Origin: Pirellula sp.
GTDB lineage: Bacteria; Planctomycetota; Planctomycetia; Pirellulales; Lacipirellulaceae
Assembly (NCBI GenBank): GCA_013822725.1
Contig: PNKX01000004.1
Span: 186,001-250,000, forward strand
Direction of reading: 5' to 3'
DNA: 64,000 bases
Position numbers and translations under genes: made by a program. The notes beneath the pieces are model-generated. The model was not told where the DNA came from. It saw only the letters and a program-made list of their open reading frames with translations, and did not search any database. Each line of letters opens with the position of its first letter. Position 1 is the first letter of the stretch. Of this stretch, positions 24,354 to 34,300 are shown piece by piece.

Positions 24354-27026
24354 TCAACTCCCAGCAACGCCACTAACTGCCGGCTTAACGAACTGTAGCG
24401 CCGCTGGCCCCGTGTCCTTCGGGCGTTGCGTGTGAATCGTCAGGCCTTCCAAATGTTTCGCCTCGCCGGGCGTGACGAGGCTGAAGAGATACCCCGCGCT
24501 AAAACAGATCACCACCGCGAGGCAGCCGTACATCAGGGCGTGGACGTCGCCGTATTCGGAGACGGCCCACATCGCGGCGGCGCTGGCGATGACGCCGAGG
24601 ATCGCGCCGGTGCCGTGGGCGCGGCGGGTGAGGATGCCGAGCGAGAAGAGGCCGGCGAGGATGCCGGTCGTCAGTCCGAGGACGTTGAGGAACAATTCCC
24701 ACAGCGACTCGACGGGGAATTGCTCCATTGTGAGCGCGACCGCCATGCCGGCGAGCCCCGTGATGATCGTGGCGATGCGGCCGACGCGGACGCGGCTTGT
24801 CGGGCTCGCTTGCGGGCGCATCCGCTGATAGAAGTCGGTGACCACGGCGGTGGCGACGCTGTTCAGGCTGCTGGTCGGTTGGGCGGCGGCGAAAATGCCG
24901 GCGACGACGAAGCCGGCGAGGCCTGGCGGCAGTTCATGGACCATGAAGAAGGGGTAGATCGCGTCGTTGCGACTGATAGTCGGATCGAGCCGCGCGGGGA
25001 ATTGTTGATAGAACAAATAGAGGGCCGTCCCGACCGCAAAGAAGAGCATCCCCGACGGGAGCGAGAGCCAGGCATTGACCCAGATGGCCCGCGCGGCCTG
25101 TTTCTCGTCGCTGGTGGTCATGAACCGCTGGACGACTTCTTGATTCGACGTGTACGAAATAAGCGTGGCGAAGAACGTGCCGAGGACGAGGACCCAGATC
25201 GACTCGACGGCGAAGTCGGGCGAGACGGGGATCGGCGGGAAGAATTTGCCGTCGCCAGCGGCCGATTGAATGCTCTCGAAGATCGAGCCGTCGAGCTGCA
25301 TCACGATGACGACAAGCGACAGCGCCGCGGCGGCGAGGAGGATTATCGACTGCGCCACGTCGGTCCAAATGACCGCTTCCATGCCGCCGAAGAAAGTCAC
25401 CACAATCGTCAGCAGCGTCATGCCGACGATGCAGGTGGTGGTGTCGATGCTGCTGACCGTCGAAAGGGCGAGCGCCGGCAGGTAGAGGACGATGCCAGTC
25501 CGTGCAATCTGAAAGGCGATGAACGATGCGCTCCCGAAGAGCCGGACGGCGAGATTGAAGCGGTGCTCAAGATATTCGTAGGCGCTGGTGAGGTTGAGTT
25601 GCCGGAAGAAGGGCAAATAGACGGCGATGATCACCGGGGCCAGGATGATCACCGAGACTTGGCTAAGGATGAACCACCAGTTCGAGAAGTAGGCCTTGGC
25701 CGGGATCGCCATGAAGGTGATCGAGCTGAGCATCGTCGCGTAAATGCTGAGGCCAGCGGCCCACCAGGGGATTTGCTGCCCGCCGCGAAAGAATCCCTCG
25801 GCGTCTTTCGATTTACGGGAGCACCAGACGCCGATGCCGAGCATGATCAGCGGATAGACGCCGAGGACCGAGAGGTTGAGGAGGCCGAATTCCGCCTGTT
25901 GCGGGATGAGGCGGCCTGACCAGACGGTCGTCGAGCGCACGCCGGGACGAGATTCGCCGCCGGGAATGATGATGCGATCGCCGTCGCGCACGACGGGCGT
26001 CGTCGCGAGCGAGAACGGCAGTTCGCCGGCGTTCAGCCAGCGGTCGGTCACCGTGTGGTACGCCAGGCCTTCGCGCGGGAAGCCGGGATGGTCGTCTTTG
26101 AGTTCGGCGACGCGAGCGGCGTTGGCGCCGTCGTCGCCGCCGAGGACTAGTAAATGCGACGTACCGAGCGCGGGAGCCGGGCCAGCCGCCGCAGCGCTGG
26201 GGCGCGGCATGTCGGCGAGTTTCCGCCAGCCGCGTTTGGGATCGAAGCGGAACGCGTCTTGGAAGTATTGGCGTTCGACGGTTCCGTCGGCGCCAGACTT
26301 CAAACCAACGCCGCCGAAGAGAAAGAAGGCACCTTCCTGCACGCCGGCGACGGCCAGCATGCGCGGGGCGCCGGGCCAGGTTTCGCGTTCAGTCCATTGG
26401 CGCGCGGCCGCAGGTTGCGAAAGATCGAGCGACAGGAACGAGGCTTCGGCGTGCGCGGCGTCGGCGGCCGTCTGACCGCCGGCGATGTAGATCGTCGTCC
26501 CGATGAGGGCGCCGGCGGCGTTGGCCAGCGGGTTCGGCAGCGGCGGCAGCGACTCGATCACGAGCTTGTCGGCTTCAAGCCGCATCAGGAAGGCGTCGCT
26601 CAGAAACCCGTCGGCGTTGTTGCCGCCGATGACGGCGACTCCCTGCGGCGTCGTGAGCGAGACGGCGTAGCCGAGGGGTCGCGGCAGGCGATCGGCGAGG
26701 ACTTCCCACTTGTTCGCGCCGGCGCGCATCACGAACACGCGATCATGCCACGTCTTTACCGCGCCATCCCAGGGGCGGCCGCCGGGAAAATTCGCACCGC
26801 CGGCCACTAGGAGGTTGCCGCGATCGAGGCCTGCGACGGAACCAGCGAAGCCGAAGTCGTCGGGGAGGGGCGCCAGTTCTTCCCACTCGATGGGAGGCTG
26901 CGGAAACCGCGGCAAGTCGGCCGCGGTCACTGGTCGATCGAATGCGAGTCCCATCGAACCTACTAACAGGGCCACGGCAACGAAACGGCGCCGCCGCGCG
27001 ACCGTACTTTGGTCTGCATCAGTCAT
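24354..27026 (-). CDS. Sialic-acid mutarotase (kelch) fused to sodium:solute symporter
   Basis: 890 aa with two parts. After a signal-like N-terminus (RRRRFVAVALLVGSMGLAF), residues about 45-365 are a kelch beta-propeller with repeated GG motifs (LLVAGGANFPGGRPWDG, VAVIGGNN, IYIAGGQT, FFLFGGVG, LLVLGGDD, IIIPGGES). This is like the cyclically permuted NanM mutarotases. Residues about 375-860 are an SSS-family symporter with about 13 membrane helices (GIGVWCSRKSKDAEGFFRGG, IPWWAAGLSIYATMLSSITF). In this context it would convert and import N-acetylneuraminate in one polypeptide, with the propeller in the periplasm. It is transcribed with the lyase gene upstream (143-base gap, which holds a dispersed repeat). 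Confidence 0.88.
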   Translation of the reverse strand: MTDADQSTVARRRRFVAVALLVGSMGLAFDRPVTAADLPRFPQPPIEWEELAPLPDDFGFAGSVAGLDRGNLLVAGGANFPGGRPWDGAVKTWHDRVFVMRAGANKWEVLADRLPRPLGYAVSLTTPQGVAVIGGNNADGFLSDAFLMRLEADKLVIESLPPLPNPLANAAGALIGTTIYIAGGQTAADAAHAEASFLSLDLSQPAAARQWTERETWPGAPRMLAVAGVQEGAFFLFGGVGLKSGADGTVERQYFQDAFRFDPKRGWRKLADMPRPSAAAAGPAPALGTSHLLVLGGDDGANAARVAELKDDHPGFPREGLAYHTVTDRWLNAGELPFSLATTPVVRDGDRIIIPGGESRPGVRSTTVWSGRLIPQQAEFGLLNLSVLGVYPLIMLGIGVWCSRKSKDAEGFFRGGQQIPWWAAGLSIYATMLSSITFMAIPAKAYFSNWWFILSQVSVIILAPVIIAVYLPFFRQLNLTSAYEYLEHRFNLAVRLFGSASFIAFQIARTGIVLYLPALALSTVSSIDTTTCIVGMTLLTIVVTFFGGMEAVIWTDVAQSIILLAAAALSLVVIVMQLDGSIFESIQSAAGDGKFFPPIPVSPDFAVESIWVLVLGTFFATLISYTSNQEVVQRFMTTSDEKQAARAIWVNAWLSLPSGMLFFAVGTALYLFYQQFPARLDPTISRNDAIYPFFMVHELPPGLAGFVVAGIFAAAQPTSSLNSVATAVVTDFYQRMRPQASPTSRVRVGRIATIITGLAGMAVALTMEQFPVESLWELFLNVLGLTTGILAGLFSLGILTRRAHGTGAILGVIASAAAMWAVSEYGDVHALMYGCLAVVICFSAGYLFSLVTPGEAKHLEGLTIHTQRPKDTGPAALQFVKPAVSGVAGS

Positions 27027-27079
27027 CGCAATTTTTGCCGAGAAGAGACATTGGAAGGAAAAGACGCCGCGCCAAGTTC

Positions 27080-27157
27080 GGGCGCCACTGGCATCCTGCC
27101 AGTGAGAAGTGCCGAGCGAGTACCCACTTCAGCACTGGCAGGATGCCAGTGGCACCC
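27080..27157. repeat. Dispersed 78-bp palindromic repeat, copy 1
   Basis: 25-bp arms (start GGGCGCCACTGGCATCC) pair with 24 of 25 matches around a core containing AGAAGTGCCGAGCGAGTACC. The same core with a different inner arm sequence occurs at 55509-55586, so arm bases have changed in compensating pairs. Confidence 0.85.
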
Positions 27158-27168
27158 GATTGACTAGT

Positions 27169-28140
27169 TTATTTTTTCATCGCAGCGCCATTGGCGACGA
27201 CGCTCTTGGGAGAGATCGCCCCCACTCCCTCGGGACGAAGCCATTCCCAGCAACCGGAATCTTCGAGTTCGAGCGCCAACTGGGCTTGTTGCGATTTCGT
27301 GAGGGACGCCAGCGGTTCGCGGCAGGGGCCGGCTTCGAGACCGTAAAGTTCGAGGATCGTCTTCACTGCAGCGTGGAACGGATACTTGTTGAGCAGACGG
27401 ACGAGCGCGACGGAGCGCATCTGCAGTTCTTGGGCGCGCTCCATGTCTTGGCGATCGTAGGCGTCGATGATGCCGCGGTAGAGTGGCGCCGCGATGTTGT
27501 AGGTGCTGCCGATGGCGCCGCGAGCGCCGACGGCCAGGGCGCTGAGGAGCATTTCGTCGGCGCCCCAGACGACGTCGAACCGGCCGTTCATTAGTTCGCG
27601 ACAGGCCTGGTATTCGAACACCTTATGGGCGGTGTACTTCAAGCCGACAAGATTGGGGATGCGCGACGCGGCGGCGGACATGAAGTCGACCATGTCGACC
27701 GCCGTGCCGGTGAACGCCGGGATGTGGTAGTAGTAGAACGGCAACTCGGGCGCCCCCGCCGCGATTTGGGCGGCGCAGTCGACGAGCATCGGCATCGTTT
27801 CGATCTTGTAGTAGAAGGGGGGAATCGCCGAGAAGGCGTCGGCCCCTGCTTTCTGCGCGTGGGCTGCGAGTTGGCGGGCCTCCACGATCGAGTTGTGGCC
27901 GACTTGGACGACGGTGCGGAGGCGTCCCTTCGCGGCGGCGATGTAGGCCTCGGCCACGGCGCAGCGCTCGGCGCCAGTCAGCGAAACCCCTTCGCCGGTG
28001 CTGCCGCAGATATAGATGCCGCGGACGCCCGAACCTTCCAGATGGTCGACGATTGCCGGAATAGCGTCGAGATGAAGCGATCCGTCGCCCTTCATGGGGG
28101 TGTAGGTGGCGGCAATCAGTCCCGTGAGGGTTTGGTTCAT
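27169..28140 (-). CDS. nanA: N-acetylneuraminate lyase
   Basis: 323 aa from ATG 28140, with GGAGA about 10 bases upstream; the open frame to 28368 has no homology. It is a DHDPS/NAL-family class I aldolase. The substrate loop is YICGSTGEGVSLTGAER, the tyrosine is in YYYHIPAFTG, and the Schiff-base lysine is in LVGLKYTAHKVFEY, the GLKYT form typical of NanA rather than DapA. It should split N-acetylneuraminate into N-acetylmannosamine and pyruvate. It lies between the mutarotase-symporter and the divergent GntR-type regulator, which supports the role. NanK and NanE are not in the window. Confidence 0.9.
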   Translation of the reverse strand: MNQTLTGLIAATYTPMKGDGSLHLDAIPAIVDHLEGSGVRGIYICGSTGEGVSLTGAERCAVAEAYIAAAKGRLRTVVQVGHNSIVEARQLAAHAQKAGADAFSAIPPFYYKIETMPMLVDCAAQIAAGAPELPFYYYHIPAFTGTAVDMVDFMSAAASRIPNLVGLKYTAHKVFEYQACRELMNGRFDVVWGADEMLLSALAVGARGAIGSTYNIAAPLYRGIIDAYDRQDMERAQELQMRSVALVRLLNKYPFHAAVKTILELYGLEAGPCREPLASLTKSQQAQLALELEDSGCWEWLRPEGVGAISPKSVVANGAAMKK

Positions 28141-28522
28141 CTCCGTATGCTCTCCAAGTGAAAATCCCGCGGCGGCGGCCCGAGTGGCGTCGCGACGGTG
28201 GTTGTGGCTGAAATCTGAGGATAAGTGAGGGGCTGAGCGACGGAAACAGGCCGCTTCTGGCCCGCTTCCAGGAATATTTCGGCCCTCTGAGCCCCCGCTT
28301 TCGCGCGGCGTTGCTCCATTAAACCCTTGTTTTCCCGACGAAATCCATCGTAACCTAAAAATTCCCAATTATCCAGTAATATTCCATCGACATTTATACT
28401 CAGGGCAAGTAGACTTGGAAAAGTTGAGGGTGGGGAAGCTCCTACTCGCTTTTTCAGGCTCGCCCAGGCATTCTCTGTCAATTCCGCCACTGTCATCTCC
28501 GTCACTGTCAATTACGCGAAGC
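28141..28522. promoter_or_regulatory. Divergent nanA / regulator control region
   Basis: 382 bases between the divergent lyase and regulator genes. An AT-rich patch (about 28350-28400) stands out from the GC-rich surroundings and probably holds promoters and operators. Three 15-bp tandem repeats lie next to the regulator start. No gene is seen. Confidence 0.6.
28475..28519 (+). repeat. Three 15-bp tandem repeats upstream of the regulator
   Basis: The units CTGTCAATTCCGCCA, CTGTCATCTCCGTCA and CTGTCAATTACGCGA are directly adjacent and end 3 bases before the ATG at 28523. They could be operator sites for autoregulation. Confidence 0.7.
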
Positions 28523-29635
28523 ATGGCTGAAGTCGCCACCACTACGCCGAAGATCGTCGACCTGGCGGACCAGCTGGTGGCCGATATCCACCTGCGGAAG
28601 CTCCAGCCGGGCGATCGTTATCTGACGACGGCCGATGCGTCGAAGATGCTCGGCGTCGGCAACGGCGTGGCGAATCGGGCGCTGCAGCTGCTCGAACGGC
28701 GGCAAGTGATCACGCGGCAGCAGCGGCGCGGCGCCTTTGTCTCGGGGCCCGTTCAACAAAGCTCCCCTGCCCCGCTGCGGCGGGTTCACTTTCTCGTTCA
28801 CCAGAACTACCTCACTTCCGAGGGAATCGGCAACGACTTGGTGCTCCTGGGCATCCAAGAGGAACTACCGGGCGTCCATGTGCAGATCAGCTTTCTGCCG
28901 ACGATGAACGCCAAGGAATTCGTCTCCGATTTGATCGACGACTCGCTCACCGCGAAGGCCCGCGACGGGTTCATCCTCGTTCGCACGCCGCACGATGTGC
29001 AGCAACTCGTTTGCGATCGCGGCGTGCCGGGGGTCGTGTACGGCGCCCTCTATCCGGGGATCACGCGATTGACGCGGTTCGATCGCGACATGTCGGCGGT
29101 AGGCGAACTCGCGGCCAATTTTCTGCTTGAGCGAGGACACCGGCAGATCGGCTACCTTTCGCGTCAGCAAGTACTTCCCGGCGATCACGACACGATGGAT
29201 GCGTTCCGTCGCTGCGTCGGCGAGCGCGGACTGCTGGCTCATCAACTCATCGAGCGGTTCCTGCCTTCGTCGACGGAAGTCTGCGAAGCGGAAGTCCGCC
29301 AGTTGCTCGCCCGTGAAGATCGGCCGACCGGATTTATCTGCCGCTCGCGGCTGATGGCAGACGCGGCGATGAACGTCTTTGCCGAGCAAGGGCTCGAACT
29401 CTACCGCGACGTCGACCTCGTCGTCTGCGACTACTACTTGTTACCGAATCAGCGACCTGCCTATGTGTTTCCGCGTCCGATTTATTCGGCCGAGGAACAA
29501 GGCAAGCGGATGGCCCGCATTTTGGCGGCTCAATCGCGCGGCGAGGCGGCCGCCGATCAAATTATTCCCGTCGAACTCGATGCAACGGCGGCAACGAGCG
29601 ACGACAGTTCAGGATCGAAGCGGTCGATCAAGTAG
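28523..29635 (+). CDS. GntR-type regulator with LacI-like sugar-sensing domain
   Basis: 370 aa from ATG 28523; a start at 28415 would translate the tandem repeats and is less likely. Residues about 10-75 are a GntR winged helix (LADQLVADIHLRKLQPGDRY, MLGVGNGVANRALQLLERRQ, VITRQQRRGAFV). From about residue 90 to 350 is a periplasmic-binding-protein-like sensor (LLERGHRQIGYLSRQQVLPG, PTGFICRSRLMADAAMNVFA). It is divergent from nanA and the symporter and upstream of the sialidase. It most likely controls the sialic-acid genes with a sialic acid or ManNAc-type ligand; the ligand is inferred. Confidence 0.87.
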   Translation: MAEVATTTPKIVDLADQLVADIHLRKLQPGDRYLTTADASKMLGVGNGVANRALQLLERRQVITRQQRRGAFVSGPVQQSSPAPLRRVHFLVHQNYLTSEGIGNDLVLLGIQEELPGVHVQISFLPTMNAKEFVSDLIDDSLTAKARDGFILVRTPHDVQQLVCDRGVPGVVYGALYPGITRLTRFDRDMSAVGELAANFLLERGHRQIGYLSRQQVLPGDHDTMDAFRRCVGERGLLAHQLIERFLPSSTEVCEAEVRQLLAREDRPTGFICRSRLMADAAMNVFAEQGLELYRDVDLVVCDYYLLPNQRPAYVFPRPIYSAEEQGKRMARILAAQSRGEAAADQIIPVELDATAATSDDSSGSKRSIK

Positions 29636-29745
29636 CGAACTTTTCCATGCGGCTGGTCACGGCCGCCGAATCTCGCAGCCAGCGGGCAAGCTCGTCGATG
29701 GGGCTAGCCGTTGCGGCGATTCGTTGTTTGAAGGGAACGTTGGGC

Positions 29746-31233
29746 GTGGAATTCTCTGACACCAAAGTCGTTCGGAGATCGCTTGCCGCTGCTGCATTCG
29801 CGGCGGCGGCAGCGATTGCGTGCGCCGACGCAAGTCACGCCGGGGTGTTCAAAGTTCCGGTCTACCAATCGGGAACCGAGGGGTACAACATCTATCGCAT
29901 CCCGACGATGGTGAAGGCGGCGAACGGCGACCTGCTGGCGTTCGCCGAAGCCCGCTCCGGCGGCGACGCGAGCGAGATCGACATCGTCGTGAAGCGTTCA
30001 ACGAATGCAGGTAAGTCGTGGAGCCCGCTGCAGATCGTCCAGGACAACGCCGACTTCCGCGAGTATTTCCCCGCGGGACAAGCGCCGCCGATTACGGTCG
30101 GCAATCAATCGCCGGTAGTCGACCTACTCGACCCGATGAATCCGGGGCGGATTTGGCTGCCGTTCACGCTCGAAAACGACCGCGTCTTCGTCGCTTACAG
30201 CGATGACGACGGCGCCACTTGGTCGGATCATGTCGAGATCACGTCGACGGCGAAGAACTCGACCTGGGATTGGTACGCCACCGGGCCGGTTCACGGCATC
30301 CAACTCACCCGCGGCGACCATGCAGGGAGATTGATCATACCGTCCGATCATGGCGCGCCGAACGCCGCGCAAGGGGCTCACACGATTTACAGCGACGATC
30401 ATGGCCAAACGTGGCAGATTGGCGCCGTCGACACCAATGTTCGGAGTCAATCGAATTCGTCGCCGAACGAGAACTTTGCCGTGGAGCTCGTTGACGGCCG
30501 CGTTTATTTCAACGCTCGCGACGGTCATTCGGCCAATCCAGGCAACCGGGTCTTCGCGTACAGTAGCGACGGCGGGCTGAACTACGATGCGCCGCAGTTT
30601 GTGCATGATCCGCGGATCACGACGCCCGTGGTCCAGAACTCCGGCATCCGCTTTCGGGCGACCGATGAGGGAGACGCTGAGAACGTCATTCTCTACGCCG
30701 GCCCCGGCGACGCCGCCGCGCGAGAGGATATGACGATTCGCGTCAGCATCGACGAAACCGGATCGTGGGGCCAAACGACCGTCATTCATCACGGGCCCAC
30801 GGCGTACTCGGACCTCGTCAAATTGAACGACGCCCAATTCGGCGTTCTCTTCGAAGCGGGCGACAAGCTCTACGACGAAATCCTCTTCGCGTACATGAAC
30901 TACGACGACCTTGATCCCGCTCCTTGGAACGGCGTCGAGGGCGACGTCGATCTGAACGGCAGTTTCAACCAGCAAGACGTGGCGGCGTTCATCGCGGCGT
31001 GGAAACCGCTGTCGGGCGAATACTTTCTCGGCGGCGTCGATAGTTATGCGAACGGCGACCTCAATTTCGACGGTCGTCTCACTTTGGCGGACGTCTTTGA
31101 ACCTCGTCAGCAATTGATCGCGAGCGGGCTCTCGGCTGAGTCGCTCGGCGCGCTGGTGCAAGTTCCTGAAGCTTCTTCGTTTCATCTACTTCTGATCGGC
31201 ATGCTCTCGCGCGTTTTTCGCAGCTCGCCTTAG
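29746..31233 (+). CDS. Secreted sialidase with dockerin and PEP-CTERM signal
   Basis: 495 aa from GTG 29746 (AAGGG upstream), which begins a signal peptide (VVRRSLAAAAFAAAAAIACA). The sialidase propeller has the arginine motif NIYRIPTMV and Asp boxes STNAGKSW, SDDDGATW and SDDHGQTW. The family tail SDLVKLNDAQFGVLFEAG is also present. A dockerin-like region follows (DVDLNGSFNQQDVAAFIAAW, DLNFDGRLTLADVF). The end is a PEP-CTERM-like signal (VPEASSFHLLLIGMLSRVF), with PEA instead of PEP. It should remove terminal sialic acids outside the cell. It follows the regulator gene on the same strand. Confidence 0.88.
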   Translation: MEFSDTKVVRRSLAAAAFAAAAAIACADASHAGVFKVPVYQSGTEGYNIYRIPTMVKAANGDLLAFAEARSGGDASEIDIVVKRSTNAGKSWSPLQIVQDNADFREYFPAGQAPPITVGNQSPVVDLLDPMNPGRIWLPFTLENDRVFVAYSDDDGATWSDHVEITSTAKNSTWDWYATGPVHGIQLTRGDHAGRLIIPSDHGAPNAAQGAHTIYSDDHGQTWQIGAVDTNVRSQSNSSPNENFAVELVDGRVYFNARDGHSANPGNRVFAYSSDGGLNYDAPQFVHDPRITTPVVQNSGIRFRATDEGDAENVILYAGPGDAAAREDMTIRVSIDETGSWGQTTVIHHGPTAYSDLVKLNDAQFGVLFEAGDKLYDEILFAYMNYDDLDPAPWNGVEGDVDLNGSFNQQDVAAFIAAWKPLSGEYFLGGVDSYANGDLNFDGRLTLADVFEPRQQLIASGLSAESLGALVQVPEASSFHLLLIGMLSRVFRSSP

Positions 31234-31378
31234 GCGATGCGGCGCACCGGCGAGACTTGGTCGCTGGCGTCGAGAGACAGGCAATTTTTACGGGACAGAG
31301 GGCGGCCAGTGCGAAGGCTTCGGCCGAGCGCCCACTGAGGGTTTCGCACTGCTCATCGACTTTTTGAGGACTGGATCC

Positions 31379-34300
31379 ATGACTTACTCATCGAAGACTT
31401 TGGCGGCGTTCGCGGCCGCTACACTGATCAGTTTGGGTACGCCCCGCCCCGCCACGGCGGAGGTGGTTTTCTCGTACGACTCGTCGCTCGGCACGCTCCC
31501 GACCGCGCAGGGCTGGGGCGCCTTCGAGATCGACTCGACCGGCGCTCTCACCGTGGCGAATACGGCGGGCACGGCGGCGGCGAACGCCAACGCCGTCATC
31601 GAGAACGTTGCCGGCACGCCAACGCTCCACCTGCGGGACACGTTGAGCGACACCGGCTTCGATCTCCCCAGCTTCCTGTACGCCTGGACGACGCAGCAGC
31701 AGGAGACGCTCCTGCAGAAGGGGGTGAAGTTCACGATGGTCTGGCAGGGACTCACCTCGGGAGCGAGCAACGGCAACGTCCGATTTGGCTTCAACAACAC
31801 GCAGTTTGAAGCGCAGAACACCAACATTCTCCCCGATCGCACCATTGAAGTGACGAACCTCAGTTCGACGCTCGCCCCGCTCGACGGCCAATTTCACACG
31901 CTGAACATCTACGGGCGCAAGGTCGGCTCCGAATTCATCTTTACCTCAAGCGTCGACGGCGCTGCAGAAGTGTCGCGGAGCATCATCGTCAACCCGGCGC
32001 CGGCGCAACTCGAATCGGCGGTCTACTTCGGCGGCAATTCAAGCGCCAGCCTCGGTTCAGACTTTCTCGTGCGGACGATCACGATGGAGACGCTGCCGTT
32101 GACGGCCACGGTCGATCGCAACGCCGGGCCGCGCGGCACGCTAAAGCTCGTCAACAACGGCGCACCGCTGAACATCGTTGGGTACTCCGTCGCGTCGTCC
32201 GGCGGCGCGCTCGATCCGACGACTTGGACCTCGATTACCGACACGTACGACTCGAACAACAACCAGTCGGTCGATCCGAACGATCAATGGGCGAAGCTCA
32301 GCGGCAACACGGTGCGCGACAACCTTGCCGAGTTCGAACCCGACGGCGACGGCGCCAACTTCGCGACTGGGCAAACCATTAACCTTGGCAATGCCTGGAT
32401 TCAAAGCCCCACCGAAGACTTGGCCGTCGAATTGCTCCTGTCGGACGGCACGGTGTTGCCAGTCCACGTCGGCTATTACGGCAACGAGCGCTTTGAGTTC
32501 GGTGATCTCGATTTCGACGGCGATTTTGACGTCAGCGATTTCCAGAACAAATTCAGACCTGGCTTCGGCGCGAATACGACGCCGAAGTCGACGGCCGAAC
32601 GCTACCAAGCGGGAGACTTCAACGACGACGGCACGGTCGACGAGTTCGACTTTCTGCTGCTGAATAACGCGTATCTGGCGGCCAATCCGGGAGCGGCGCC
32701 ATTGTCGATGGCCATTCCGGAACCCGCGAGCATCGGACTCCTAGCGCTCGCAGCGTCGGCGCTGGCCTGCGGTCGCCGTCTCGGCTCGCGCACCAAGCGC
32801 GCCGCAACGGCGGCCGCCGCAACGGCGATCCTTGCGAGCGGTCTCGGCGAGGCACAGGCCGCCGACCTCATCGCCCACTGGAAGTTCGATGAAACGGCGG
32901 GCGCCACGACCGCCGTCGACGCCGTTGGCGGCGTCCACAACGCCACGAAGGCGGGCAACGTCAACTCGGGCGCTGCGGGCATCATCGGCAACGCCTGGCA
33001 ATTCGGCGGCGCCACGGCGGATCATCTCTCGGTCGCCACGGCTCCGTCCAACGATGCACTGCTGACTTTGGGAGAGAACTTCTCGATCTCCGGTTGGGTC
33101 AAGACCTCCGCCAACGCCCTCGGCACGATGTTCAGCATCTCCGACAACAGCGTGGCCAACGAAGAGGTGATGTTCCGCGCGATCAGCGACCAAGGTCCCG
33201 CCGGGCTTGCCTCCGGCTATGCCGACTTCTCCGGACGTCCCGGCGTCGGCACAGGCGAAGCGCTCACGTCAAGCAAAGTGAACACCGGAGCGTGGCGATT
33301 CCTGACCTATGCTCAGAACACGTCAGGCTGGAGTCTTTACGTCGACGGCGTTATGGAAGATAGCGGCGTCGCGGCGGATGGGTTGGCGAGCGCCGCAGGC
33401 ATCGACGCCAATATCACCACGATCGGTGCTCACAATCGCATGGGAACCACGACTCCCGGGTACCTCTGGGCGCTAAATGGCGCCATCGACGATCTGGCCG
33501 TGTGGAACGGCCGGCTCACCGACGGCGAGGTGCAGAATCGCTATCTCGCCGGCCTCAATGGCATCGACGCCGCCACGCCGTTCACGGCAACGCTCTCGCT
33601 GAAAGTAAATGAAACCACCGGCGCCGTGTCGCTCGTCAATTCGTCGGGTCTCGGATTCGACGTCGACTTGTATCGCATCCGCAGCGCCGGCAACTCGCTC
33701 GCTCCTGCCCAGTGGGTGAGCCTCGACGACGCCAACTTCGACGCGAGCGTCTGGAGCGAACTGTCGGCGACCGTCGGCAAAGTCTCCGAAGGCGCCTTCG
33801 GCGAATCGACGCTGCTAGCCAATGGCATGTCGGACGTGAGCCTCGGGACGCTCTACAACAAGACGCTCAACGCCAAGGATTTAATTCTGGAGTATCACGT
33901 CGCCGGCACGCCGGCCACTGTGCTCTTTACCGGCGCCGTGTCGTACGTCACCGGCGGGGCGGCAGGGGCCGACTTCGACGCCAACGGCATTGTCGATGGC
34001 GCCGACTTGCTCAGCTGGCAGCGCAACTTCGGCGTGAACAATGGTTCGGCGACGAAGGCCCAGGGCGATGCTAATGGCGACGGTAACGTCAACGCGGCTG
34101 ATCTGGCGGTGTGGAAGACGCAGTTCGGGACGCCCGGGACCGCTGAAGCGGCCCTCGCCGCGGTTCCTGAACCAACGGCGTTTGCCTTGGTTGGGTGCAT
34201 GGCGGCGGCGATCTTTGCCGTGGTGCGTTCGCGACGGTTCGCTCTGGTGCGCGTCGCCGCGACCGCCGCTGTGACGATGTCCGTTGTCGCGTCAACGGCT

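Noticed and set aside
24426..25919. Long open frames antisense to known genes (also at 527-2071, 55974-57347 and 57949-59604)
   Set aside because: They are shadows of strongly supported genes in high-GC DNA and lack family resemblance.
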